Assembly: GCA_964017195.1 (NCBI GenBank)
Contig: OZ024900.1
Location: forward strand, 32,442,641-32,506,640
Length of the DNA: 64,000 bases
Origin: Siderastrea radians
Lineage: Eukaryota > Cnidaria > Anthozoa > Scleractinia > Rhizangiidae
Direction of reading: 5' to 3'
The notes beneath the pieces were generated by a model. It was not told the DNA's origin. It made no database searches and saw only the letters and a program-made list of their open reading frames with translations. The stretch's first letter is position 1. Each line of letters begins with the position of its first letter. Of this stretch, positions 1 through 10,900 are shown one piece after another. The translations under genes were made by a program, and so were the position numbers.

Positions 1-88
1 CCTTACTGCTAAAAATTTATGAGAAAAGTGAGGAGACCAGTAAATGAAATCACACTGTCACTTAAACACAATTCATTGCTGATGTTAC

Positions 89-3000
89 CTCTTCGATTCT
101 TGGTGACGACTTCTGTGAGTCCCATTCAACATTTCCTTGTCTTCTTTTGCATGTCTCCTATTATTGTTTTCTTTTGATGTGACTCTCATATTGTCTTCTG
201 ATTCATCACTTCTCTCTCTGTGTCTCTCCTTTCTTCTGTTCTTGTCTCCTCTTGAAGTTTCTCTCATATCCCTGTCCCATTCATCACTTCGCTGCATGTG
301 CCTATCCTTTCTGGCTTTCCTTCCTTCTTTTGACATTTCTCTCCTTTCATCTTCTGAATCATCACTTCCCTCTCCGTATTTCTCCTTTCTCTTCATCTTG
401 CTTTCTTTTGCCATTTCTCTTTCGTCATCATCTGAGTCATCACTTTGTTCTGCATGCTTCTTTTTTCTTCCCTTCCTTTCCTCCTTCTCTCTCTTCTTCT
501 TCTTCTTCTTGTCCTTTTTCTTTTTGCTTGACTTGTCCAAGTTAGCTTGAAGCATCATTTTCAACTGCTTCATTTTCACTGGATTATTGAGCAGTTCTTT
601 TCTCTTCTCCTCCTCTTTTTTCTTGATAAGAAAAAGAGGATCATCACGCACTTTGGCTGCCAAGTCATTAGCAGTGTTGGCACCAGCGTCATTCATAAAG
701 GAAGCCCCTGGGACAGTCATCTCCTACAATAAAACAAATTAACATAATTGTTAGACTAAAGCTTAGAAGCGAACACCTTCACTAGCCTAAAGACCATTCA
801 CTGGAGGAGTTCAACCCAGTTTCTGTAGCATGACACAACTAGGCACACTACTAATCCTCCCTGGTTGTCATCATTATTATGAAGGCAACTTGGCAGGGTC
901 ATTAGAGGTGCTGACTTGTAACCAAGGTTTTAGCTAGAAGGGGATCCATGCATCCTATGGATGCCACCTTTTTAGATAAATTCATTCAAAATTCACTTAA
1001 ATCTCTTAGAAAATTTAAAAGAAGTGTGCCGCTTGGACATCCAGTTTTCATTTTCTGGCTAAAACCCTGCTTGAAATCTACAGGTTCCTGGTTCATAGAA
1101 TGATTTGTTTCATGGTAGTCTCATGTTGAGATTGTCAGCCACTCTATGTTAATGTGTTGTTCCGGATAATTTCCATACGCCCCCCACGGAGGGTCTTTTT
1201 GGTTTGAAACCCTGGAAATTCCAGTTTAGGCTGATACTTTCCTTTAAAGATTTTGGCCTTTGAGACCCCTTGCCCCTTGCAATTTTCAATGACCCTCTGT
1301 GGTGGGGTTATGGATATTTTTTTGGAGCCACACAATGGCCAAAAGGTTAGCCTTGCACAGGCTGGGAATTAACAAAATGTTCATCTTCAGTTTGGGATGC
1401 TTCTTTCAAAGGTTTAGTTACTCCTAATTACTACTGCAGTGCTAAATACTTCAACACTTAAATCAAGACAGTCAGTTAGTCAGTCATTTATTTATAATTT
1501 TCTTTCTTTTTTTGCTGATTTCTTTTTCAAACAAGACAAAAATGTGTTACGTATTAAGCGGTCAGATAGCTGTTTCCCAAATGGTGGCCATTTAATACAG
1601 GTTCAAGACTGTATGACCATCTCACATAATCGTAATAAAATGTCTTGAACAGTGTACCTCTTCTTTGCCTTGTTCCATGGGGTCTACAGCTTTATCCACA
1701 TGCTTACCCAGTAGATACAATTCACGATCCACTTGATTACCGCCAGCAGCAGCATACATCCAGTCTAGACGCTCTCCCTTTTTCCTTTAGGTACACAAAC
1801 ACAGAAAAAAAGTGTCAGCACATTTTTGAACAGACGCCCAAAGGAAACAGACAAACAAGGATTATGCTGACAAGAAACTTCGTGCAAAGGAACGTGATGT
1901 CGGAGAGGGCGATGTCGTTCTATTAGAGCAAAGAAGAGAAAACAAACTGTCACCAGCATACGAGAAAGAGCCCTACAAAGTGCTGGCCCGTTACGGAGAT
2001 CAAGTTGTGTTGCAATCACCGCAGGGAGTGCAATACAGACGAAATTTACAGCATGTCAAGGCCTTTAATGTTCCAGGAAAAGAAGAACAGGTAGCCTCGC
2101 AGCAAAGACAGGGATTTGCAACTGAAATTTCAGTCGACTCTGTACCTGTTTCTCTAGCTACTCCAGCCATAGCATCAACGCCTCCAGAAAGCCCGGAGAA
2201 ACAACTGCCACCAGCTGCAGAAGCACTACCCCCACAGGACCCACCCCCAGAGGACCCACCTCCTCTGCGAAGATCTGGAAGAGTTATAAGACGACCCCAG
2301 ACTTTGAACGATTATGTCTTATATTGAACTGAGAAACATTTACTAACTTAGTTGCTTGCATGTCAATTATTTTTCCTTTTTTCTATTGTTGTACGTTTTT
2401 GGTGCGAAGAGAGGAAGAGAATGTAGTGTCCAGCGGACACACGCAAAACACATCCGGGACACTTGAGTTAGCGCACGAACGAGCATGGAGCGAGTGTGAA
2501 GTTGACTTCGTGTCGGGCGGATTGTCAATAAAGTTTCTATGTATTTTATGGCCTTGGTGGCGGTTACTATACTACACCATCTTGTACATGGAGGCCTATG
2601 ACATTTTGAATGTATTTTTTTAAATGTAATCTCAATCAGTGTTATGGGCCCACAGACCTATCTTTCACGCATTGCCAAGGAAGTGAAAAATCACTTCTGG
2701 TGGATGGCATCAGTATTTCACTCAAAATTGAACGTTCCAACACAGAATTCCTTTTTTTAGTCAAGTCAGCAAAAATCAAACATTGCACCATACTGATAGA
2801 AGAACACTGTGTAATCAAAACCGGAAATCGACTGTTCTCATCGACTGTGAATGCTTCATAATCAACACAAGTATAATAATGATGTGCTCCTAACAAAAAC
2901 CTATTCTAAGAACACCTCACTGTTTGCTGTGATCTAACACTATTTCTCTTAAATGTTACCACAACACAGTTAATATTATTAAGTGTGAAATCATTGATAA

Positions 3001-4512
3001 ACGACACAACACCAGATACCCTAGTTATCTAATATGTCACCACCTAAAAATAATGAAAGTGTCTCCAACCTAGCCCGATGGTACAGTGAAGTTCCTCTCT
3101 TGGGAATACTGAAGACCTTGTGAACATCAGCGAATCTACACAACAGCCCCCGAAAATAACCACAGGAATGTGGTCAACTCCACTACAATATCTCATAGCT
3201 GCTACCGCAACCACGAGATAAGAAAGCAGCACAAGTTATTTATCACGGTGTCAAAAATCACTCAGAGAGGCACAAAATCATGAATGACTTTTCACTCTAA
3301 AACAATTCTTGACACAGTGGCTACCCTGCTATGAAGAAGCCTGTATAAAACAGTGGCCAAAGAGATAGCATAGAATTCCAAAAGAAATGACCTCTAGAAA
3401 GTAATGGCTACCTGAAAGTAACATTAATTTTTGGACCTTTCTACTAATTCCCAAAAGTAACAGCCCCCTGAAAGTAACAGAAGGAGTTTGAGTGGCAAGA
3501 GGAGGATTAAAGATTCCCTGTACGTGTGAAGTCTTTGTGAAGAAAGAACTCCTCATCCTTTGGAAATAATTGAAAGAGAAACTGTGTCCCTTTAACGCCA
3601 TGCAGCTTAGTGTTAAACAACAATGCCGAAGAATCAATAAGAAAGTCTTATGAGGATTTAAGTGACATTTTGCTTGTTTCGCAGTTGTGTTAACAGTGAA
3701 TTGCTTCAATTACTCACATATTTTAGCCCCTTGAAAGTAACAGCTACCCAAAAATTGTGGCCCCTTAGGTCTGATAATTCTGAAAGTATGGGGGGGGGGG
3801 GCACTACCGTTTGGAATTCTACGGTACATGTATGTAGCGACGCAGTTACCTCTACAAAGCCACATGGCCACAAGGCTGCACAGTCACGTACCCAGCACAG
3901 CACAGTCAGTATGTCTATTTCTTGTTCTTTAAATGTGAAAAAAGGGAAGAAGCGTGGGAAAAGAATGACTGTGTAGCCGCGTACCCAGGTGTTTTATAAT
4001 TAGGGGTACAGCTTCAAAGTGGCCAGTTACGCCATCACTCTGAACCGTGTATCATTTGCATTAAATCCTCTTGTTTATAAGGACAAAACGTAGCTTTGAT
4101 ATAACACTTAAAGCCTAGTATATACATGTAGAGAAAGACACGTACAACAAACGTCATACTGATAGGACATAAACACCACATACTAAAAGCTCGCACTTGA
4201 ATCACTCGACTCACTTTGCTATTCCTTGATCTACAGCAAATCTCTGCATGTCTTCTCGAGCTCTTTCTTCCTCCAGTTCTTTTCGTAGCTGCTCGATTTT
4301 CTTCGCCTCTGCCTCGGCCTTCTGTTCTGCTTTCCATACCCTCTCCACATTTCGCAGTGTCTGTGGATGCCAGCTTTTCTTCAAATTCTGTTTAAAATAA
4401 ATCAAGCGATCAATTAATGACCCAGTCCTACTTTGAAGCCGTTTAAATGTCACACAAGTACATAGTATTGTTGTATTTTTAGCAAAAAACCTACCAAATC
4501 GCCTCCCCCCAT
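89..4512 (-). CDS. CWC25: CWC25-like spliceosome-associated protein, 3' partial
   Basis: Four exons join in phase: 4512-4495, 4387-4215, 1784-1658 and 723-89. The protein begins MGGGDLNLKKSWHPQTLRNV, the hallmark CWC25 N-terminus, then a Glu/Lys/Arg-rich helix, a ...RLDWMYAAAGGNQVDRELYL segment (the family's LDWMYQGP region) and a DDPLFLIKKKEEEKRKELLN motif. A Lys-rich stretch follows, then four ~26-residue acidic/basic repeats. CWC25 is known to join the spliceosome around the first catalytic step. Reading through at 88 gives a stop immediately, but the exon ends AG|GTAACA, a good donor, and the conserved C-terminal CWC25 block is missing. The gene therefore probably continues beyond position 1. 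The start is fixed by MGGGDL and shares a promoter with INVS. Identity is secure; the 3' end is inferred. Confidence 0.9.
138..450 (-). repeat. Intragenic 78-bp coding repeat in the last CWC25 exon
   Basis: Four consecutive ~26-aa units begin SDDSDDDE, SDDSEDER, SDEWDRDM and SDESEDNM. Each has a Ser/Asp/Glu head and a Lys/Arg tail. The unit is a multiple of three, so copy-number change would keep the frame. Confidence 0.75.
724..1657 (-). other. CWC25 intron 3
   Basis: Intron between the exons at 1658-1784 and 89-723, with donor GTACAC and acceptor TTGTAG read on the minus strand. It contains a dispersed-repeat fragment around 790-890 (related to sequence near 15450-15600) and one MITE-A copy at 1149-1335. 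Nothing else is recognised. Confidence 0.7.
1149..1335. mobile_element. MITE-A copy 1 (~190 bp)
   Basis: Shares the core 'TTCCAGTTTAG...GGCTTTTGAGACCCC...TTTCAATGACC' pattern with copies near 6800, 11740, 60905 and 62608. Ends are related to TGTGTGGTTCCAGAAAATAT in inverted orientation. Non-autonomous; superfamily not assigned. Confidence 0.6.
1830..2327 (+). pseudogene. LTR-retrotransposon integrase C-terminal fragment
   Basis: An open frame of about 165 codons, preceded by an in-frame TGA at 1827. It matches the C-terminal end of Ty3/gypsy-type integrases: a YADKKLRAKERDVGEGDVVL segment, KLSPAYEKEPYKVLARYGD, then RRNLQHVKAF and a Pro-rich tail ending RRSGRVIRRPQTLNDYV. The protease, RT, RNase H and integrase catalytic regions are absent, so the copy is 5'-truncated. 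It lies in CWC25 intron 2, antisense to the gene. The class is clear; the clade is not determined. Confidence 0.8.
2406..2421 (+). other. Polypurine tract of the LTR element
   Basis: Purine-only run GAAGAGAGGAAGAGAA directly before the LTR, where second-strand priming occurs in LTR retroelements. Confidence 0.7.
2422..2576 (+). mobile_element. 3' LTR (~155 bp) of the Ty3-like element
   Basis: Begins TGTAGTGTCC and ends CTACTACA-like (…ACTACA), giving TG…CA termini with a short inverted repeat TGTAGT/ACTACA. It follows the polypurine tract and contains AATAAA near 2528. No 5' LTR is present in the window, so a target duplication cannot be tested. Confidence 0.7.
2577..4214 (-). other. Rest of CWC25 intron 2
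   Basis: No exon is recognised here. The stretch 3400-3790 has repeated 'CTGAAAGTAACAG' motifs in several copies and a G10 run near 3790, suggesting an old repeat. Short ORFs on both strands lack family resemblance. Confidence 0.5.
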
Positions 4513-4959
4513 CTTCGTACTTTAGCTTTTCCTTGCGTCAGTGAGACTGCATTACGATGTTGACAGCTTCAGGGAGAAGTATCGTTAATAGCATGCGCAG
4601 GAGGAGCCGGAAGTTCCTTCTTTTATTCGTTACCAGGCTCTGCGAGTCTGTGATTGATTTCTTCTAAAAGATAAACAGCCCAGCTTGATCACATCTTTCT
4701 AGAAGATCTTTCCACAATATGCGGTTTGCCATCGGCAAAAACCCACAAATGTTTGGCCACAAACTTCTGGTGGTTGTTTGACGTTTTTGTTGCCATGGCA
4801 TGAAATCTGGTTACGCTGAACAGTACTTGATTGATCGGAGTGTTCATGGTGCGAATTCATTGATGACGAAAAAATATGGATACAAGTGATGATGAATGCT
4901 TTCAAGTATTCTTCGTGAAATGTCTCACGTCATTTAAACAACGTCTTTAATCAACGCTG
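4513..4959. promoter_or_regulatory. Bidirectional CWC25 / INVS promoter
   Basis: 447 bp separate the two start codons on opposite strands. It contains an NRF1-like GCATGCGCAG (4591-4600), an ETS/GABP-type CCGGAAGT (4607-4614) and an X-box-like GTTGCCATGGCA (4789-4800). NRF1 and ETS sites are common in housekeeping bidirectional promoters. Motif function is inferred. Confidence 0.6.
4789..4802 (+). promoter_or_regulatory. Candidate RFX X-box upstream of INVS
   Basis: GTTGCCATGGCATG resembles the palindromic RFX motif GTTGCCATGGCAAC; 12 of 14 positions match. It lies about 160 bp upstream of the INVS ATG. RFX factors control ciliary genes in animals, which fits inversin. Confidence 0.55.
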
Positions 4960-7900
4960 ATGGCTTCAAGCGAGAGTGTAAGTATAATGTTTTGAACATT
5001 TTCTTGTTCATGTTGAAAGGTCAAGTTGTAAACATGATCACATGAAATCTGAGAACCATACATGTAAGACTTAAAATAACTTGAAAAGTAAGCTTACACA
5101 TTCGTTTACTTATTGAACGATATTCTATAAAAGAAAAGTATGTGCTGTGTTTTGGATCTTTAGAAAGTAGTAGGAACGAATAAGAACATCAGCCTATTTT
5201 CTTTCATTAGTTTTAATTTAAAGCATAATTTTGACAGCTAAATATAAATATGATGTTTGAGCTGCAGATAATAAGCATCTCTATTTTTGTTTGCTGTTAT
5301 TTTTTCAATGTAACCTTATAAATTTAGCATATTTCTTGCAGCAATTCTTTCCAAATGTATTGATTTATATTGGCATGTCTGTATTGTGATAAAAGGTTAA
5401 TATTTTTTTCATGACATAATATCTCCAGCAATATCTATTTCATAATGCTTTTCGTGATATATGTCAAAAACTTCTAAATAATTGTCATTTATGAACACCT
5501 CTATCAGTTGCATCGTGATTCCCTACCAACAGCAATTCTCTTCTGGGCTGTACTTCACTTTATGACAAGAGGCACATTTTATTGCTTTTCAGTCTATCTT
5601 TGATGCAAATGGTAAATTTTGATTTGTATCAAGATTTGATGTTTGCTGAAAGCTCTTTTGTCTTTCAAAGGTACACCTGTGCCTGATCTACTAACATTGA
5701 GTAATGACAAGTTTGAGATATTGAAATAATAATTTTGTACATGAATGCTATAAAAGTGACAGAAAATTGAACATCACTGTACAGTAAGGGAACTGAAGGC
5801 GCACTTGTACCATGCTAAATGAATGACAGCTTTCACATGAATGGATAGATATTTACACTTGCAGTTATTACAGAGAACTAACAGCAATACTTTGTAGCAT
5901 TTATCTAAGTTGATAGGCAAGATCAAAGACACCTGCTCTCTGTGATTAAGGAAAAATATTAAATTTGCACATCGTGACTATATCGTAATAAATTATAAGT
6001 TCTGGCCTTTGTCACTTTTGTATAATTAGAAAGGAAAAAAATGCTGGCTTCATCGGAAGCCAGTGGCTGCAAGTGGAACCTTCATCGGCTGCAAGTGGAG
6101 CCACCTTTTGAACTCAAGTACTCACAATCCTCTACTTTCGGTTGATTGAAAATTTTATCATATTTCCACCCACTTTGTTTAGCCCTCACATCAAGCTAAA
6201 TTGAAACTCCTAGACTAAACAAACTTCACTACATGATAGCATGAGTAGTAGAAGAAGCAGAAATCCACACAAATTAGTAATTGAACCTTTCATGATCACC
6301 TACTAGGAGCATATTCATGTACAGTACACATTTTCTTTTTAACGTTTTTAATGTGGGAAATTTTTAAAGAAGCAGCTCCAGAGCTGAGTGTACATGACCC
6401 CTACAGTAAAGCTCTCATTTTCTATTCATCCAGACTCAGATTCCAGTACCACTTTACATCATAACACAGTATGTATAACCCCACCTCCACCTTACAATGA
6501 CCTGCAGTCATAAGAACCATTATCAATTATAGTCATATTTTTTGTTCCAAGCGTAAGCTTGTGCCGTCCTTTTCATATCTGAGAAACCCATCGATCTAAC
6601 CTTACTAACTAGAAGCTTATCACTAGTCCCAGTATTGAAAAAGCTATGTTATTCTGACTGCTAGTTTTCTGAAACTATGATCGGTGTGTTTGTCTTTGGG
6701 TCAATGGTGAGAATCGAAATGGATTATAAAATTGAAATAATTGGGTCACTGGTTTCAAGGTCTTCTCTAAGTTATGTCTTGGAAAAATCACTGAACTGAT
6801 ATGTGTGGTTCCAGAAAATATCCATTCTCTCCCCCATGGTTTTGAACCCCCACCCTCCTGGAAATTCTAGTCTAGCTTCAAAAATGTTCAAAATGTTGGC
6901 TTTTGAGACCTCCCACTCCCTTGGAATTTCCAATGACCATCCATAGGGTGGGTATGGATAAATGTATTTTCTGGAACTGTGCATTGTTTTGTTCTTCCTT
7001 ATAAATCTCCATCCTGATGTTCTGAAAGCACTTCACGGATAGTTTTGAGGCCTGAACATATAACTTGCTATGACGCCTGCAGCCCCTTTAATGGTTCCCC
7101 ACTATGAAAGATAGTACCTGCACTGAAAAGAGATGCTCTTTTTGCTTTGATTCAATTTTCTTCCATTCATGTCATTTGAGGTTTGACTCTTGTGTAGTAT
7201 ACAATGCATGCATATTTTTTTTAGCAAATCAACACTCAGTATTGGCGAGACATATAGCCGCTGGTTGGATTTAAAAGCAGAGGAAGATTGGGGAGAGTAG
7301 AAAGTATGAACAAGGGGGTGGGCAAATCCCTATGGTTTTGCGAATCCAACATGGCAGCTACATAATATATTACCCAAGATTCTGGCATTTGTGCACCCCC
7401 CAGAAAATACCTGCATGCATGCTAAATTATCTAGTGAAGATTGAGTTATTACAGTATACAGGATAATTGTCAAGAACAAAAATCTATATACTTTAACAGA
7501 GAACTGACTCAACAACCATTTGAAAGTACTTTTTGCTAAAAAGAAATTTGATTCTTTTAGGATGATGAGTTCAATCAAAGTCCAGATAACCACTTACAGT
7601 CTGGCTCATCACAAGATGGTAATGAAGTTACTTGAGTTGATCTTTCTCTTTAATTTTACTGTTATTTCTGTCAGTTGAATAATTTAGAGTGTTAATGTTT
7701 GTTTTGTTCCAGGTGTGTTACCAACACCTTTACATGCAGCTGCTGTCAATGGAAACAAACCTCTTCTTCAAAGACTATTACAGGAAGGTATAAACTTTTT
7801 CATCTGCTTCGAGGTCAGCAGTAAATCCTGATCATCACCTGTGAAATAAAAATCCTAATGCAGTTACTGTAACAAAACAAAATTAGGAACTAAATCATCT

Positions 7901-10900
7901 GACAGAAAAATGGTTGGAGGGGAAGTTGTGACAGTTATTTGACTGTCCATCAGTAATTTATAATGTTTTAGCTAGTTTTGACAGATGGTCCCCTCCTGCA
8001 ATTCTCTAGCTTTAAAGCACATGATAGATTCATGAAGAGATGGGATGAATGAGTCAAAGACCAGCTCTGTCAGAAAACCATAATGATATCAAAAGCAACA
8101 AGTTTAGCTTGCACTTAAAACAAGCAACCAGATGTTTATTGTGTGCACCTAACTGCCAAAAGCAATATGCCTTATGCATGACTTAAAACATTCACCAGTT
8201 CAAAGTTCACCAAGAAGCCTCATTTGTATGAGATTCTCTGCAAGCATTTGGCAACTGGGAACTGTTTTTGTCTGAGTATTCTTTTCAACTTTGCCGCTTT
8301 GGGAATTCATTGATTACATGCTTTGCAGGTTCAAATTAGCTAGTCTGATGTGAACATGCACAAGGGCTGTTGTGACAAAAGAAGAACAAATTCTGATAAA
8401 CTGTTGGACTAGTCCAGTTTTGTTTGCCTGAGAGAGTGATCCTTGCTGAATTTTAGCTGTTTCGGTGTCCTGATGACCATAGTATTGAAATCTCACAACA
8501 TTGTTTTCTATCATTTCTGTTAGATGAAAGAAGTCTTATAAACAAGGGAGATCAGTTTGGTCGCACTCCACTGGTGAGAGTTGTGTGTTCGTGATTGTAA
8601 ACTGTAAATGGCATGATTAGGACCGATAAAAGGGCTTAGAGGCGTGGCTTCCTTCATACTGAAATAGGGAGGGGTGAGCCCCCTCTTTAAAAAGTTGAGG
8701 CATGGGGTATAAAGCCCCTGTAGCCCAGTGGCCTTGTACACCATTAATTTTACATGGTAAAGCATCAGACTCCTGCTATAATTTTTTGAATTAACCCCCC
8801 CCCCCCGGCATTATCTCCTTGAATGCTGCTGTATAGTAAGCTCATATGCTAATCTGGGTGTGTATCTTTAATCCCCACTCTGTGGAAAAATTTCTGCAAA
8901 TCCACTTTTTGAATGTAAAATTATACATTAATTAAAAAAAATATTTAACACATCTATAACTTAATTTTTGCAAATTGATCACATGTAACTAATCTAAGCC
9001 CTGTTTTTGCAGTTAGCTTAATGAACACTGAGTCTATTGTATATGAGTGAGGTAGTCCATTTCTTGTTGTGTCAGGTGTACAGTGTTTTAGGAGACAGAC
9101 TTGACTGTGCAGAAGCCCTTCTGAAAGCTGGAGCCAATGTAAGGATATTTGCTGCTTTCTTTCATACAGCCGTGGCCAGCAGAGTTCTAGCCTAGCTTTT
9201 GTAAAACCCACTTGAATTTCATGCTAGTTCTGCTCTACTTTTTGTGGATATGGAGTAGTCACTGTGGTTACGGTTAGACTCAGATTAGTGTGTCAGATTG
9301 GAAGGTTGGTGGGTCAGGGGTGGTCTCATGGCGTGTTGTTCATAATATTGTCCATATTGTCTCTTTCTACATTGGTGCTGGGAAAAAATGCTAAGGTATC
9401 CCAATGGAGGGAGGAGTTGTTATATCCCCAAACCATAGTTGCCTTATGCTTGTGGGTTGCTTGTGGCTTATGTGCAACTTTGCCATTTTAGATATACCAT
9501 ACTTTTTAATATCACCCATAAGAATCCAATTGACAGTTCACTTTCATTTTATACCACAGTCAAACATACAACCATCAAACCTCTGTCTGAAAATTAGTTG
9601 TCATATTAACAGGGTTCTACTGTAGGTCACCTTTTAAGCTGTAGTACCAAGTGAACATGTGTATTCTCCGAGCACTGCCTCATCTTTGGCACAACTTGGG
9701 AGAATTTGTTTAAACATCAAGGCATTTTTATCTTTGGTGACCATTTGTTTCATTCTCATGACCTTTACAGCTGTATGTTCAATTAAAAAAATTGTTAGGA
9801 GAAGTTAGGTGCAAGTCACTCTTAAGGCTTAAAGACCCTTAAAGCCTTGATATAAAAATGCATATTCTCCTCACTGTTCTCCATACATTTCTTATGAAAC
9901 TAGTAAGGAGAATTTGTCTTAATATCAAGACATCTTACCTTTGGTGATCACTTCCTTTATTCTCATCTCTTGAATGTTTGAACAAGTATTGATATTGTAA
10001 AGAGAAATTTATTTTCATCACTGTCAGGGCTTAAAGGGTTAAATTATAAATTGTGGTGGTTTTGTTTATAACAGGTTAGTGCATGTGATATGGATGGAAG
10101 GACACCCCTCCACTGGGCAGCCTATCAGGTATTGAAAAACTGAATGTTCTTGCTAGAGTGGGCCAAAATGACAAAGAGAGAGAGGGGTAGGAACTACCAC
10201 ATCCATGTATACAGACATGTGCCGCATGATGGAGTCCCATTAATTTGACCTATCAAGTCTCCGATGAGGTGCCGCTATTGGTCTTTTAGTCTGAGATGGG
10301 GTATGCCCTTCTACCTCATAAAACCAGATGATTTTATTCCAACAGATTGTCTTTGCTCATCTAAATCAGGTTGTTATGAAACGTGGATAACAATAGTTGC
10401 TCTAGAGTAATAACTAGCAAATTTGCTGAACGAAAAAATTCCTTTTCTCTTCTGGTCTGAGATTGGGTTTAAAATTTAACTCCTACAATATAAGTCTGAA
10501 ATGGGGTAGCAAATAAGAATACTGTTGGTCTGAGATAAGGGTAGGGTTTCTCATACCCCAGGGGGCACCCCACTCAGAATGTTTCAAGTCTCTAAGGGAA
10601 GCTAAGGGGAGTGGAGTCCTGTTTTGTTTTTTTCTAAGAATCTGTCTTCTTTTTAGTGTCATGTTGTTTTGGTTGAAATTATACAGACTATTGTAAGGAA
10701 GTAGCCCTCCTTCTCTGGGTGTGGCTTGAAGTTTGAGGCAAGGATGGGATGATCTGAAATTGTACCAATGCCGTGTGACGATCCTCATGAATTTTGCTGC
10801 ACGTAAGTCAAACATTGTAACCATGTGATCTTACTGATGCTTATTTTTACTCACACAGGGAAACCCAAAATGTGTTAAACTCTTGTTGTCTAAAGGAGCA

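Noticed and set aside
4035..4337. 100-codon minus-strand frame
   Set aside because: Off-frame shadow of CWC25 exon 2 running into the intron.
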